A stretch of DNA of 64,000 bases from Dysidea avara (taxonomy: Eukaryota; Porifera; Demospongiae; Dictyoceratida; Dysideidae): the NCBI RefSeq assembly GCF_963678975.1, contig NC_089274.1:48638075-48702074 (forward strand). The letters are read 5' to 3'. This document shows positions 63,741 to 64,000 of this stretch, piece after piece. The position numbers and the translations under genes were made by a program. Position 1 is the first letter of the stretch. Each line of letters begins with the position of its first letter. Below the pieces are notes generated by a model. It saw nothing but the letters and a program-made list of their open reading frames with translations. It was not told the DNA's origin and did no database searches.

Positions 63741-64000
63741 GTGAGAGAGAACCATCATTATTATAAATGAGAAAACACAATAAGTAGAGTTAGCTTACAG
63801 TATGTGCGACCTCGTGTGACCATAATCAGATCGTAGTAAAAGATCTGTGTGGGCACGGCAAGGTAAATACAAGAACAAAACTGACAAACATACATACATA
63901 CAGAAAACAAAAAAAAAGTGATTAGTAGTTACAAATTTAAGGAGACCACTCACTGCAGTTCCTAGCCAAGAAAATTCGTTGTGAGCATGTAATGCAAGTG
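63741..64000 (-). repeat. Dispersed retroelement-like repeat, 3' part, runs off the window
   Basis: Inverted match of 11440-11706 (ends GGTTCTCTCTC on the minus strand). The upstream part continues beyond the window. Confidence 0.5.

Overview
This is AT-rich metazoan nuclear DNA with GT-AG introns, some only 46-62 bp long. It carries an orphan-type receptor tyrosine kinase (RTK) family, a GABA-B-like class C GPCR and very dense miniature transposons. My inference is a sponge, most likely a demosponge: lineage-specific RTKs with unrecognisable ectodomains and many metabotropic GABA/glutamate-like receptors are typical of that group. Nothing in the window proves the species.

Layout. 1-2.7 kb: the last four kinase exons of RTK copy 1, with its upstream exons outside the window or lost. 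2.7-6.3 kb: two decayed RTK exon fragments and a dispersed repeat. 6.3-9.7 kb: a dead CR1/L2-like LINE on the minus strand with a 2A-like motif and a PHD-type finger. 9.7-15.7 kb: repeat debris and a 507-bp MITE with a perfect 8-bp target duplication. 15.8-30.7 kb: a complete RTK gene (copy 2) on the plus strand. I resolve 11 exons, 2418 coding nt and 805 residues, running from signal peptide through a novel ectodomain, mucin-like Ser/Thr stalk, TM helix and Tyr-rich juxtamembrane region to a full kinase and C-tail. Its 8.4-kb intron 7 is packed with nested transposons. 31-38.7 kb: possible scattered Cys-rich exons of an unidentified gene, and two adjacent foldback elements with arms of about 0.6-0.7 kb. 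39.4-42.2 kb: a transposon-type protein (coiled coil, putative nuclease-like core, Tudor-like C-terminus) split by a one-base shift in a T run. 42.8-45.1 kb: an intronless 779-residue GABA-B-like receptor. 45-64 kb: no convincing gene, but many well-bounded transposons, a SINE, an LTR-like element containing a perfect heat-shock element, and a repeat whose second copy at 3 kb shows the empty sites of three insertions.

The most unusual signal is a short sequence, TACTCTAATAGAGCAGTCA, with palindromic core CTCTAWTAGAG. About 29 clear copies lie at 17 places, in direct groups of one to three spaced 20-32 bp. Many sit inside short transposons with otherwise unrelated ends. It behaves like an internal cassette shared by different MITE families.

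Working relations: the two RTK copies and the remnants form a decaying tandem cluster. The RTK and the GPCR are cell-surface signalling proteins, but nothing here shows that they work together.
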